Assembly: GCA_036924085.1 (NCBI GenBank)
Contig: JAVGWX010000019.1
Location: 3,436,141 to 3,500,140 of the forward strand
Source of the DNA: Ariolimax columbianus
Taxonomy: Eukaryota > Mollusca > Gastropoda > Stylommatophora > Arionidae
DNA: 64,000 nt
Reading direction: 5' to 3'
The translations under genes were made by a program, and so were the position numbers. Under the pieces are notes generated by a model. It saw only the letters and a program-made list of their open reading frames with translations, did not search any database and was not told the DNA's origin. Shown piece after piece: positions 24,631-36,112 of the stretch; within the stretch, counting starts at the first letter, position 1, and the number at the start of each line of letters is the position of its first letter.

Positions 24631-27280
24631 GCTATGGAAGCTAGTCAGAGCCATGAACGACGAAACCCCGTCAAATAAACAAATTACTATCAAGCAAGGC
24701 GAGAACTTGATCACAGGTAAGAAAGCCGCAAACGCCTTTGTCGATCACTATGCCAGAGCAAACCACATCGAGGTCCCTGCAGATAAGCATACAGACATTA
24801 GCGAAGAGCTAAAGGGGCACGAAAACATAAATACGGCTCCTGAAGAGCACATGATGGCCAAACTAACAATGCGCGAAATGGAAGAGGCTATGAGAACACT
24901 AAAGAGAAGGAAATCTCCCGGAAAAGACGGGATAACAAACGAAATGCTGATGGGGCTGGGCCAAACAGCGAAGAAAAAACTACTATCAGTCCTGAACCAA
25001 AGCTGGAAAAGGGGCATTGTACCCCAGGCATGGAAAGATGCAATACTGGTACCAGTACCAAAAACAGGAAAGGACAAAACAGATCCGAATGGATACAGGC
25101 CCATAAGCCTACTGAGCTGTGTCGGCAAGCTGATGGAACGGATGATAAACACCAGACTGATGTGGCATCTGGAAGAAAAACGAATACTAATTCCACAGCA
25201 AGCCGGCTCTAGACAGCACAGATCCACTGAGGACCAGGTCATCCTCATAGCCCAGGAGATAGAAGATGCATACCAGGCACAGAAACACACAGTAGCTGTT
25301 TGGGTGGATCTGGAAAAGGCATTTGACAAAGTCTGGAAGGATGGACTTAGAGTCAAGCTAAGAAGAAGTGATGTTTGTGGGAAGATGTACAAGTGGATCA
25401 ACCACTACCTCAAACAAAGAACGGCCAGAGTCCAAGTACAAGGGCAGATGAGCAAAAAGGTGACACTCGAGCAGGGAGTACCCCAAGGGGGAGTACTGTC
25501 ACCCACACTCTTCCTGGTATATATAAACGATATTACTGAGAATATACCAAGAAGAGTCCATAGCTCAATGTTTGCAGACGATCTGGCTATGTGGACCTCT
25601 GAAAAGAATCTCACCATAGCAAGAAATCGGATGCAAACGGCCCTAACATCGCTGGAAGAGTGGGCGAACTCATGGCTGGTCAAAATAAACGAGGAGAAAA
25701 CCACGTGCACAATATTCTCGCTCTCATTAAAACCCCAAAGTACCAAATTAAGCCTAAATGGCAAAATCCTGCAGCCAAACGACAACCCAACCTATCTGGG
25801 AGTCACATTTGATCGGCGCATGACATGGAAAAGTCAGATTGAGAGAAACCGAATGAAAGCCAGAGAAAGAATGGCGATCATGAGGAAACTTGCTGGCACA
25901 AGCTGGGGAGCAGACGAAGGCATACTAAAGAAACTGTACACTGGAAGAGTGAGACCAGTTCTCGAGTATGGCATCGCGGCATGGACAACAGCAGCGAAGG
26001 CGAACTTCGATAAAGTTAACAAACTTCAAAACCAAGCCATGAGAATCATAACAGGTGGCATGAAGTCAACGCCAATTGTAGAACTTGAAAAGATTACAAA
26101 ACTGCAATCCATGACCGACAGAAGAGACTGCAGAGCCCAGCTGCAGTCAGAGAAACTCCGAAGACTGACGGACCATCCAATGTACCAGAGGCTAAACAAT
26201 TTGGGAACTGGGAAACTAAAGCGGAGAAACTTTGCAGAAATAGCCAAAGCAAAGATGCACGAAGATCCCATAAACGCACTAACAACACCAAAACCCATCA
26301 CTACTGTACGAAAACCTACTTGGAGGCAGGATATATTTCCAGAGGTGGTAGAAAATATACCAGGTATTGCAAACAAAAACTGCCAGACCGAAAAAGAAAG
26401 GAGAGACACTACCCTAAGCTTTATAACGAAAAGCTACCCAAGCATGGACTGGACCCATGCATACACCGACGGTTCTGTAACAAACACTACACAGAACGGA
26501 GGGGCAGGAGCATTCCTGAACCTACCAAATGGCAGAAAAATAACACTGTCATTCGCTACTGGTAAGTACACGAGCAATTTCAGAGCAGAGGCAGAGGCAC
26601 TGAGGGCGGCAGTGGAAGAAATGGTAACACACAGTGAAAATGAGAGCCATATAGTCCTGCTGACAGATGCTCTCGAAGTAGTCACAGCGCTAAAAAGCCA
26701 GAAAAACACTGAGCTTAATGACTTAAGAGCAGCACTCTGCAAACTGTGCCAACAGTCCGCACCAAAAAGGGTAGTGGTACAGTGGGTTCCGTCACACTGC
26801 AACATCCAAGGCAACGAGGAGGCAGACAGACTGGCAAAACAAGGTGCAAGGCTACCACAAATAGATACCAGTATGACGTACGAAGAGTCAAAACGGCTTA
26901 TCAAAGCCAGGTACATGTCCAAATGGGAAACCGAACATACTGGTTACACCAAAAACGATGCCTATTACCAGTTGAACCGAAGAGAGCAGGTCGTTGTCTT
27001 CAGACTTCGCACTGGCCACAACAGACTGAGGTACCACCTATTCAACAAATTGAAGATAGGGTGTACCGACGAATGCCCGTGCGGTACTGGTAAAATGACC
27101 ACTGAACATCTGCTGCAGAACTGCCCGACATACGAGGATCAGAGAGAGCAGATGTGGCCATTGCCAGTGGAACTGCAAGACAAGCTCTATGGTAGTGGCG
27201 AGAGTCTCAGGATGACCGCCGCTTTTTTCGAGAAAATAATGGTTACTGTCTGACTGTGTACGCAGAAGAAGAAGAAGAAG
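24631..27280 (+). mobile_element. 5'-truncated LINE (RT + RNase H; I/Nimb-like group), recent insertion
   Basis: A 2.65 kb copy sits between perfect 14 bp target duplications. It starts inside the coding region, just ahead of the RT domain, so the endonuclease domain and 5' UTR are missing; this is the usual outcome of incomplete reverse transcription. It ends 27 bases after the stop codon with a short gaa repeat tail (about 27264-27280) in place of poly(A). The undamaged frame and perfect duplications argue for a young insertion. Reverse transcriptase followed by RNase H points to the I superfamily in the broad sense; the exact clade is inference. Relics of relatives lie at 1-1190 and 21430-22150, both on the opposite strand. 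Confidence 0.9.
24632..27253 (+). CDS. LINE polyprotein C-terminal part: reverse transcriptase and RNase H
   Basis: It copies element RNA into DNA at a nicked target site and degrades the RNA strand. The open frame is uninterrupted for about 870 codons. Numbering from a non-ATG codon in the flank (24614), RT covers roughly 75-410: SPGKDGI at 101-107, catalytic VDLEKAFD (Asp232), QGVPQGGVLSPTLF at 287-300 and FADD (Asp322, Asp323). RNase H covers roughly 610-745 with all key residues present: Asp619 (YTDGS), Glu659, Asp685, His728 and Asp738 (WVPSHCNIQGNEEAD). A Cys/His cluster follows (C817, C821, C823, H832, C837), as in many LINE C-termini. The first ATG within the element is at 24653, but this is an interior codon; the natural start and the endonuclease were lost by truncation. 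It is probably not able to move by itself. Confidence 0.93.
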   Translation, partial: LWKLVRAMNDETPSNKQITIKQGENLITGKKAANAFVDHYARANHIEVPADKHTDISEELKGHENINTAPEEHMMAKLTMREMEEAMRTLKRRKSPGKDGITNEMLMGLGQTAKKKLLSVLNQSWKRGIVPQAWKDAILVPVPKTGKDKTDPNGYRPISLLSCVGKLMERMINTRLMWHLEEKRILIPQQAGSRQHRSTEDQVILIAQEIEDAYQAQKHTVAVWVDLEKAFDKVWKDGLRVKLRRSDVCGKMYKWINHYLKQRTARVQVQGQMSKKVTLEQGVPQGGVLSPTLFLVYINDITENIPRRVHSSMFADDLAMWTSEKNLTIARNRMQTALTSLEEWANSWLVKINEEKTTCTIFSLSLKPQSTKLSLNGKILQPNDNPTYLGVTFDRRMTWKSQIERNRMKARERMAIMRKLAGTSWGADEGILKKLYTGRVRPVLEYGIAAWTTAAKANFDKVNKLQNQAMRIITGGMKSTPIVELEKITKLQSMTDRRDCRAQLQSEKLRRLTDHPMYQRLNNLGTGKLKRRNFAEIAKAKMHEDPINALTTPKPITTVRKPTWRQDIFPEVVENIPGIANKNCQTEKERRDTTLSFITKSYPSMDWTHAYTDGSVTNTTQNGGAGAFLNLPNGRKITLSFATGKYTSNFRAEAEALRAAVEEMVTHSENESHIVLLTDALEVVTALKSQKNTELNDLRAALCKLCQQSAPKRVVVQWVPSHCNIQGNEEADRLAKQGARLPQIDTSMTYEESKRLIKARYMSKWETEHTGYTKNDAYYQLNRREQVVVFRLRTGHNRLRYHLFNKLKIGCTDECPCGTGKMTTEHLLQNCPTYEDQREQMWPLPVELQDKLYGSGESLRMTAAFFEKIMVTV

Positions 27281-27294
27281 AAAGACCTCACTAA
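27281..27294. repeat. Right target-site duplication of LINE
   Basis: Exact second copy of the 14 bp sequence at 24617-24630, lying directly after the gaa tail. Confidence 0.92.
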
Positions 27295-28034
27295 CACCTA
27301 CTGTGATGTTTCATGACTCCTTTGCACCTTGTGTGCACCACTGTTGCTGTGGATTCGTGAGGTCCTTATCACTACTGCTAACATACGTGACAAATGCACA
27401 ATGTCATACATTTATATCGCAATTTTAATAAATTATTTTTCAGTTCAAACTGCCGGGCATGTTTTTTCGTGCGTGCGCGTGAGTGTGTGGGCGTGTGGAT
27501 GTGTATGTAGGTGTGTGTCGCGTGTAATATCATTAGCGTCATATGTTATCACCACATCAAATGACGTATCCTGATAATGTCAGAATGTGAGGCTTCTGTC
27601 TGCCTATATTTTACAACATTGTTGTGACTCAGATGTCAATGTCATTCTTAATTTGAGTTTAGAGTCGTAGCTAGCTTCCCGTCTACTAACTGTCCAATCT
27701 TGACTTATCGCGTGAGACTCACATCAGATTATTTGGTATCTCAACATCGATGATCGACTGCTATAGGTTTCCAGCGTTCGCTGTCTCCTGATCTGAGCGT
27801 ACAATCTAACTGACTGTATTCAGCCCAACTCTTGATGTTATTCTGCAACTTATAGTCGTGTCTTCCTCTACCCCGATTGCACTGTATTTGTTCTTTCACA
27901 ACGGATGTCTGCATATGACGTCATTAGCGTACACACCTCCAACAGAGTTAATAAATGTATCCTCTTCTTACCTTAACCTTTCTAAGACCCTCGTATTGGT
28001 TATCTTTTTCTTTATGCAAGATATGCCTCATTCT
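27295..28034. other. No gene recognised; small GT-rich run
   Basis: Right flank of the LINE insertion. Contains a gt-rich run near 27470-27530. No support for a gene. Confidence 0.5.
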
Positions 28035-28310
28035 CATATTTATCCACCATTACATAATTACATTTCCATACATATCAACAGGTTCATATATATCCACAGT
28101 CCCATATATATGCATACATACACACAACATGTCAAGCATATTCGAAATGTCATACATATCGCCGGTTTCTAAATATCCATAATAAAATACATATTCACAA
28201 TCTCAATAATATATACAATCCCGTGCATATCCATAAACACATACATATCCACAATCCAATAAATATCCACAATGCAATACATATCCACAATCCCATAAAT
28301 ATATATATGT
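28035..28310. repeat. Degenerate 22 bp-like AT-rich array
   Basis: Repeated pieces of the type catatccacaatcccataa with a spacing near 22 bp, strongly diverged in the left half, ending in a short tatatgtg/gtgt run at 28300-28330. Confidence 0.7.
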
Positions 28311-28379
28311 GTATGTGTGTGTGTGTTGTCGTCGTTTTGAATGCCCACAATGAGTACGTTTGCTCTTTTGTGCGCCCTG

Positions 28380-28832
28380 GTGTGCCTGACACTGACTAAC
28401 ATGTCTGACCAGTATGTTATGCCTGACCCTGACTAACATGTCTGACCCTGACTAACATGTCTGATCAGTATGTTGTGCCTGACCCTGACTAACATGTCTG
28501 ACCAGTACGTTGTGCCTGACCCTGACTAACATGACTGATCAGTATGTTGTGCCTGACCCTGACTAACATGTCTGACCAGTACGTTGTGCCTGACCCTGAC
28601 TAACATGTCTGATCAGTATGTTGTGCCTGACCCTGACTAACATGTCTGACCAGTATGTTGTGCCTGACCCTGACTAACATGTCTGATCAGTATGTTGTGC
28701 CTGACCCTGACTAACATGTCTGATCAGTATGTTGTGCCTGACCCTGACTAACATGTCTGATCAGTATGTTGTGCCTGACCCTGACTAACATGTCCGATCA
28801 GTATGTTGTGCCTGACCAGACCTTAGCCCGCA
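28380..28832. repeat. 37 bp minisatellite, about 12 copies
   Basis: The unit contains gaccctgactaacatgtctg then atcagtatgttgtgcct. Starts at 28444 and 28481 give the 37 bp period. A tgatcag/tgaccag alternation is visible. Confidence 0.95.
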
Positions 28833-28845
28833 TCCCCATATATAT

Positions 28846-29690
28846 CTATTTCGGTTGTCTTGTCACATTGGTGATCGCTGTCCGTTCAGAGCCGGTTTCA
28901 GTCGAGAGAACAAGACAAAAATCAGTCGGGGTCAGGTGAAGAGAATATGGAGGATGTTCCAAGGTAATCACATTGTGCTTTGTAAGATACTGCTTCACCA
29001 GTAAGGATCGATGTGTTGGTCCATTGTCATGCAGCATAATCCTACTGTTTGTTATCCATTTATCTGGCCGTTTTCTTCTGTTCGCATCTCTTAGACGATG
29101 GAAGATATCAACGCGCATTTCCTTTTTCACCGTTCGGCCTTCAGGAATGAAATCATGGCAGACAATACCCTGGAAATAAAATACCTTCCAACATAACTTT
29201 TCCTTTGCTCTTTTCCAAAGGCAATTTCTGTGATGTGGGAGATTTTCACTCAGAGGTTTGACGTTTCGTCTGAGGATCGTACACATAACACGAGGTCTCA
29301 TATCCTGTCACTATGGTCTGAAGAAAATTGCTATCTCGATTAGCTCTTGTAATTAGGACTCCTTCCAGGGTCAACCTCATTTAATTATGTTCAGGAGAAA
29401 ACAATTATGGAACTATGTGTTTACAAACACGGTGCATGTGCAATTCATTGTGGAGAATACTGTGGAAACTTGCAACTGATATTCCAACTTTTGAGGCCAT
29501 TTTCTTGACACCAAGCAAGTCTTATGTCAGCCCACACAACTTCCAACTGATATTCAGATCCCTCAATGGCCCGTGCTGGACAAGATATCGTATCTCATTG
29601 AGGAGCAAGTTTTTTTTGTTACCTGGCAGTGAAACGAAAACGTATCCTGCACACTTCATGGTGACAAAGAGGATACCGTGTTAACACTTG
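28846..29690 (-). pseudogene. Broken mariner (DD34D) transposase
   Basis: On the minus strand the order is mariner-like: GISVASFHSILHNELHMHRV (about 29500-29440; usual 'GIS..TV..ILH..L'), TIVTGYETSCYVYDP (about 29320-29275), FYFQGIVCHDFIPEGRTV, LHDNGPTHRSLL (about 29040-29005) and LTPTDF (about 28935-28918). Exactly 34 residues separate the second and third catalytic Asp, the mariner signature. The first Asp, normally in GDETW, is Tyr here, and stops and frame changes divide the blocks. The N-terminal DNA-binding region is not readable and no terminal repeats were found. A dead copy. Confidence 0.8.
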
Positions 29691-29774
29691 AGTCATTTAG
29701 TTCAGCACCGTACCTTAGCAAGACAACCACCAACATGATAGTTGTAGATGTACTTCATGCTACATGTAGCACAT

Positions 29775-30130
29775 TCGTCACACATACTGTACCAGGGCTG
29801 CATGTAGCACTTAAGCCATTCATACTGTACCAGGGCTGCATGTAGAACTTAAGCCATTCATAGTGTACCAGGGCTGCATGTAGAACTTAAGCCATTCATA
29901 CTGTACCAGGGCTGCATGTAGAACTTAAGCCATTCATACTGTACCAGGGCTGCATGTAGAACTTAAGCCATTCATACTGTACCAGGGCTGCATGTAGAAC
30001 TTAAGCCATTCATACTGTACCAGGGCTGCATGTAGAACTTAAGCCATTCATACTGTACCAGGGCTGCATGTAGAACTTAAGCCATTCATACTGTACCAGG
30101 GCTGCATGTAGAACTTAAGCCATTCATACT
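29775..30130. repeat. 38 bp minisatellite, about nine copies
   Basis: The unit contains ctgtaccagggctgcatgta then gaacttaagccattcata. Starts at 29821 and 29859 give 38 bp. Copies are nearly identical. It abuts the next, unrelated array. Confidence 0.95.
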
Positions 30131-30840
30131 GTGATAGGTCTACATGCGTCACCTACGTCACTCATATTTGACTTGGCTGCTACATGCGTCACTTATGTCA
30201 CTCATTTTCGACTTGGCTGCTACATGCGTCACCTACGTCACTCATATTTGACTTGGCTGCTACATGCGTCACCTACGTCACTCATATTTGACTTGGCTGC
30301 TACATGCGTCACTTACGTCATTCATATTTGACTTGGCTGCTACATGCGTCGCCTACGTCACTCAAATTTGACTTGGCTGCTACATGCGTCACCTACGTCA
30401 CTCATATTTGACTTGGCTGCTACATGCGTCACCTACGTCACTCATATTTGACTTTGCTGCTACATGCGTCACCTACGTCACTCATATTTGACTTGGCTGC
30501 TACATGCGTCACCTACGTCACTCATATTTGACTTGGCTGCTACATGCGTCACCTACGTCACTCATATTTGACTTGGCTGCTACATGCGTCACCTACGTCA
30601 CTCATATTGGACTTGTCTGCTACATGCGTCACCTGCGTCACTCATATTGGACTTGGCTGCTACATGCGTCACCTACGTCACTCATATTTGACTTGGCTGC
30701 TACATGCGTCACCTACGTCACTCATATTTGACTTGGCTGCTACACGCATCACTTACGTCACTCATATTTGACTTGGCTGCTACACGCATCACTTACGTCA
30801 ATCATACTGAACTTGGCTGTTACATGCATCACTTAAGTAC
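30131..30840. repeat. 40 bp minisatellite, about 17 copies
   Basis: The unit contains tacatgcgtcacctacgtca then ctcatatttgacttggctgc, at 30181, 30221, 30261 and so on. Divergence rises at the right end. Overlapping plus frames (MRHLRHSYLTW) are repeat products. Confidence 0.95.
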
Positions 30841-32235
30841 CACGTACTCACCTCGGTTTGCGCATTAAAAGAGATATTATAAAGTAGTTTATGTTGTTTT
30901 ATAATCTACTCACCCTTCGATCCTCACGCTTGACAAATTTGCTGTAGTAATTGAATTTTAGCATCTCTTCGTTCATCCCGGGACGCTGTGAAAAATGATG
31001 AACATTGTTCCTCCTCGCTTTTCCACTACGAAGATGACATAGCCAAAACAGATTTTGTTGACCAGTCTGATGTAAGAAAGTTTGTCTCTTGTTCGTGGAC
31101 GTAAGCTGCTGTCCTTCATCTGACCATTATGTTAGCCTTTAATACTTTCAATCCATCTTTTCTGCGTTTTCCCTTGCTCTTAAGTTCTGCTTTCATGCCT
31201 TGCACGTGTTTTAGGCTGATGAGACGGAACCAATTTGTTATTTTGCTCATTTTGTTAACGGTTGATCTTTTATATCTTTGCTATGGAACTTTTGAGGCAA
31301 GCACGCATGTGAAGACTTTTGAGTTGGGAAGTATTTAAACCCTGGTCACTTAGATACTCGGGAATTACTTCTATTTATGTTTCCCTGCTAGTTTCTGTCT
31401 GCACGCGAGAAGTAGTTGAAGAAAAGGTAATTCTCAAAGTACAGATTCACTACGCATCAATTGTGGGCATCAATGACCATTTCCGGAACTGATATGTCTG
31501 CTAATTGTCTGGGGATTTCAAGTCGTTTCAGTGGTCGGTAATGGTGGTTGTCTGTATGTAATTGCCAGACTTTGACATGTGTGACAGTCACGTTGTTTGG
31601 ACGGGAACAGAACAGAGTTTCTATAAAGCAAGGACTCGACCCAGAGTTCGGAATAGAGCCTGATGGGAAATTCAATTAAAAAAAAATTCTAAACAAGAAG
31701 TTGGTAGACTGGACTTTCTCAATACAATGGCGACCTCGTATTCACTTATTCGGGTCATCTCAGATCAGATGTGATGTTATTAGACAGTCGATCAGATGTG
31801 ATGTTATTAGACAGTCGTTTTCTTGTTCAGTGCTTGATGCTGTCCTCCTCTGTACAATGTTGTCTTACTTGGACACTTTTCAATTAGTCAATCTATCAAT
31901 CAATAAATACACTAATCGATCAGATTATATCGATCATATCAGTGCATAAACCACATGTTACCATCATAAACGGCCCTGGGTTACTCTCTCTCTGCCTCTC
32001 CAAGTATAACCATTTAAACGTAGTTGCCTCACATTCTCTTCTCCATGTATTAAATGTATACCTTTATGTGTCCTTCTTCGAGGATTCTATTCGAGAGCCG
32101 TCCTGACTATGTCTGACGGTGCCTTCCTGTTAATATGTCCTTCCCAGCCCTAATTTGTTGTTCTAGTGGATGTTGTTGACTCCTTTCCCATTTGTCTTTC
32201 TTCACAGCCATGTCGTGTCACCTAATGGCCATTAT
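30841..32235. other. No gene recognised
   Basis: About 1.4 kb of unique-looking sequence. A 27 bp direct duplication lies at 31763-31816 (gatcagatgtgatgttatta twice). No motif-bearing frame. Confidence 0.5.
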
Positions 32236-32740
32236 CCATCGTAGACTCCTACTTACGTAGATTTCTGCTAACGTAGATTTCTGCCAAAATGGATTTATCC
32301 TAACGTAGACACCTGCAAACGTAGACTTCTGCTAACGTGGATTTCTGCCAAAATAGACTTCTGTTAACGTAGACTACTGCTAACGTAGATTTCTGCTAAC
32401 GTAGACTTCTGCTAACGTAGATTTCTGCTAACGTAGACTTCTGCTAACGTAGACTTCTGCTAACGTAGACTTCTGCTAACGTAGACTTCTGCTAACGTAG
32501 ACTACTGATAACGTAGATTTCTGCTAAGGTAGACTTCTGCTAACGTACACTTCTGCTAACGTATAATCCTGCTAACGTAGACATCTGCTAACGTAGAATC
32601 CTGCTAACGTAGACTTCTGCTAACGTAGATTTATGCTAACGTAGATTTATGCTAACGTAAACTTCTGCTAACGTAGATTTCTGCTAAGGTAGACTTCTGC
32701 TAACGTAGACTTCTGCTAAAGTAGAAATCTACTAACGAAA
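32236..32740. repeat. 16 bp minisatellite, about 31 copies
   Basis: The unit is taacgtagacttctgc (starts at 32401 and 32417), with atttctgc and actactgc variants mixed in. Confidence 0.95.
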
Positions 32741-33475
32741 GATGAGGGTTGGGGGGCGGGGGTCTTTCTTGTTACACTTTTACAATCTACTGGTTACTCC
32801 AGTTCGGTTGTCAGTCATTTGTTATACTTGTTAGTTAGCTAGTTAGTTAGTTAATTGCCGTGTTAGTTAGTTAGATAATTATTTAGTAAGTTAGTTGTCT
32901 TGCCAGGGATGCAGTTGATCGTCGCGGGAGTTTCAGTCGTCTGCCCTGCTCCAAGTGCGTTTCGTGGGTGGCTGCTATTCCATATTGTTACACAAAGACT
33001 CTGTCATATCCTCGTCTGTCTTGCTGCCGGCCTCTTGCTAGTTACCAAAATCTAGCAGCCCTGTACCATCAGTGGAAGTTCATGAAGGTGCGTTCTCATG
33101 AGAGTTCGGGAACAGCGGTTTTTTGTGTGTGCATGGTGATGTGCACTGCACAAGACTGCCGACCATACTTCGTATGTTTTCTGTTTGCAGTTTTTCTGTC
33201 CTGCTAACAGACATAACCGTCCTGACGCACCTTATTTCACTGGTCGAAATTCAGCACTCACGTGCCCGGGACAGAAACCAGGTTTGGCACTGGTATCACA
33301 GAGTCGGCATAAATATATTGTTTATCAGCTATTGCTTTGTAGCCAAACTACTGTTCGGGCGCCTAAGCAGTGGCGACAACCTATAAGTCACATCTGATGT
33401 ATTCTGACATCAAGTGTCGATTTCCCTGTACCGTGTGTAGAAAAAATACTGCCCACATACTTGAACATGGGTCCG
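32741..33475. other. No gene recognised; short tta(g) run
   Basis: Spacer with a tagttagttag tetranucleotide run at about 32828-32890. The rest is unassigned. Confidence 0.5.
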
Positions 33476-33540
33476 TTGAAGAGTATGTTATTGAAGAGTA
33501 TATTATTGAAGAGTATATTATTGAAGAGTATATTATTGAC
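33476..33540. repeat. 15 bp tandem repeat, four copies
   Basis: gaagagtatattatt type unit, reading EEYII in one plus frame. Confidence 0.85.
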
Positions 33541-33595
33541 ACTTATGTCGTTCAAGTGGTATTCTGTTGATGCCCATATTTCTTATTCTCGTTAG

Positions 33596-33768
33596 TTCGC
33601 ATGTTGTAAAGTGCACATGTTGTAAAGTGCACATGTTGTAAAGTGCACATGTTGTAAAGTGCACATGTTGTAAAGTGCACATGTTGTAAAGTGCACATGT
33701 TGTGAAGTGCACATGTTGTACAGTGCACATGTTGTACAGTGCACATGTTGTACAGTGCACATGTTGTC
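33596..33768. repeat. 16 bp minisatellite, about 11 copies
   Basis: gcacatgttgtaaagt repeated, starts at 33601 and 33617. The last copies carry tacagt instead of taaagt. Confidence 0.95.
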
Positions 33769-33984
33769 GTACGCGCGGGAATGCGGTTTTGGTTTTTTTT
33801 TCATCATCTAAAAGCTGCATGCCCCTTTCGGTTCATTAATTCATTTTCCACTCGACCGTTTTCTAGATCTGATGACATGTTTGAATATCACTCGAAAAGA
33901 TGTATCCCACGTTTCTATATCCCCAATTCAAAGCGGCAGTTCTCCCTTCCAATAAAGTGAATATCATTCACGTTTATACTCGAT

Positions 33985-34620
33985 ACAGTCCTTCATCATA
34001 GGCGTCTCAGTCCTTGCAGACCATGCGGGTGGCACCCTGTGATTAACCTCTTCGGGGCGCAAGCCTGGATGCTGAATATGGAAACCCTGGGCTGCCCAAA
34101 CTGCAGGATCACCTTCTCGGCCTCGCTGGTGTAATCCAAAGGAAAAGCATGCCAATTTGGCACCTGCTCAACTGCAGAAGATGGCGGAATGAGTTCGCAT
34201 TTTTGAAACCATTCGTCTTAGGTGCTACCACTCCTTATTTTCTGTCTGGGCTTACTCCCGTAGCCCTACTCTCTCCCGAGGTTTCCACAAGGCAGTGGAG
34301 TCATTTCCCGCAGATCCTAGTTAGTCGAGATATCCGATGATACTTTCATCGTCCCAAGACTAGCCAGCTCTCTCTGGGACTACTGGTTCTGAAATCCTCA
34401 TCTCCTAAGCAAACTGCCTGAACAGGCTAACGAGCTTCGTCTACCAGGGCTTAGAGTCAAGAGTTTACCTTCTCGTAGATTGGCTGCCAACCAAGGCTAA
34501 TGAGCCTAATCTGCCCGCCCAGTTATACCGCTGGGTACTCGGCCGCGTCCCACAGGAGGCTCTGTAAAATACATGGGGCCCCTCATAAAGATGCTGCTGG
34601 GGACACAATAATGTAGGAGA
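33985..34620. other. Protein-like, higher-GC segment; possible unknown dispersed repeat
   Basis: This block differs from its surroundings in base composition and lacks tandem structure. On the minus strand 33990-34150 reads GLHQRGREGDPAVWAAQGFH and HPGLRPEEVNHRVPPAWSAR. To the right the plus strand holds a run with few A/T tracts up to about 34620. I do not recognise a family. It could be part of a larger transposon or an old gene fragment. Confidence 0.3.
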
Positions 34621-34734
34621 GGCCATTGTCATTGAAACTCCTGAACGGCAAGCCGACCAATGAATCCAGCGGCGATCTCTACACCTGGAAAGGAGAGGCT
34701 ACTTCAGGCGCTTCCCTTTGCTTCAACGAGCGGG

Positions 34735-35655
34735 ACGTCCAGCCCAGACCTTTGCTAACCCCCAGACCTCACTACTCCAAACCTCTCTAAACCCCAGATT
34801 TCGCTACCCTCTAGAACTCGCTACACCCCAGACCTCGCAACCCTCCCGTACATCTCTAACAACCAGATCTCGCTACCATCTCCCCCCCCCCCACCCCCCC
34901 CCCCCCCGTCGTAGACCTAGCAACCCCCAGACCTCGCTACCCCCCAGACCTCGCTAGCCCCCAGACCTCGCTACCCCCCATACCGCCCTACCCCCCAGAA
35001 CCCCCTACCCCCCCAGACCTAGCAACCCCCAGACCTCGCTACCCCCCAGAACTCCCTACCCCCCAGACCTCGCTACGTCCCAGACCTAGCTACCCCACAC
35101 CTCCTACCCCCCCCCCTCGTACTCCCACATCGTACCCCCACCTCGTACCACCAGACCTCGCTATCCCCCAGAACTGGCTACCCCCCAGTCCTCGCTACCC
35201 TCTCTTCCCCAGACCTCTCTACCCCCAGACCTCGCTACCCTCCCTTCCCCCGACCTCGCTATTCCCAAGACCTCGCTATCCCCCAGACCTCGCTACCCTC
35301 CCTCCCCCAGACCTATCTAACCCCCAGACCTCGCTACTCAACAGACCGTTCTACCCTCCCTCCCCCAGACCTCGCTACCCTCTCTACCCCAGACCTCGCT
35401 ACCTTTCCTCCCCTAGTCCTTGCTACCCTCCCTCTACCAGACCTCGCTTCCCCTCAGACCTCGCTACCCTCCCTCCCGCAGACCTCGCTACCCTCCCTCC
35501 CCCAGACCTCCCTACCCCCCTCAGAACTCCTACCCCCCCGACCTCGCTACCCTCCAGACCTCCCTACCCCCCACAGACCTCCTACCCCCCCCCCCCCGAC
35601 CTCGCTACCCCCCAGACCTCCCTACCCCCTCAGACCTTGCTACCCTCCAGACCCA
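34735..35655. repeat. C-rich degenerate array (about 18 bp unit), polypyrimidine-biased
   Basis: The core unit is cccccagacctcgctacc with many indels, plus C runs at 34880-34907, 35107-35117 and 35586-35597. The strand is strikingly G-poor. Pro/Arg-rich plus frames are composition artefacts. Confidence 0.92.
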
Positions 35656-36112
35656 ATGTCACAATGGCTGCCGTCAACTGCCGCTTAATGTCTCAATAAC
35701 CTTTTCACCGATATGAGTGATTTTTTGCACGTTAAATTATCTTTTCAATGCCCCAATGACTTACAAATTTACATTGTGTCAGGTAGTGCTATTTTATTAA
35801 AGTGGCTAGCTACTTTGATATTTGTTAGCAAAGTAATTTTTGTGGTCCTTGAAAAATAATGTACTGAAATTTTTTTTTTAAATGGCTGTCTTTAGGTATG
35901 GGTGTCTCTTCAATTGTAATGATATTTTTTACATTTTGTTCCACATAATGCTCGTTTGTAATGCATTTCATGTATTTTAGTAGCTGTAAGAAGTAACTGA
36001 GCATTTCGTAGAAAAAATATGTGAAAATATAAAAACACAATCAATAGTACATACATTAGAGGGTTGGTTAAGTTTTATAAATAGATGAAGGAGCAAACAA
36101 TAAATGGTTATA
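35656..36112. other. No gene recognised
   Basis: AT-rich spacer with a T run at about 35871-35880. Confidence 0.5.

Noticed and set aside
24748..26922. Long antisense frames (217, 127, 162 codons) opposite the LINE polymerase
   Set aside because: Shadow frames of a real coding region; the sense strand has all RT and RNase H motifs in order.
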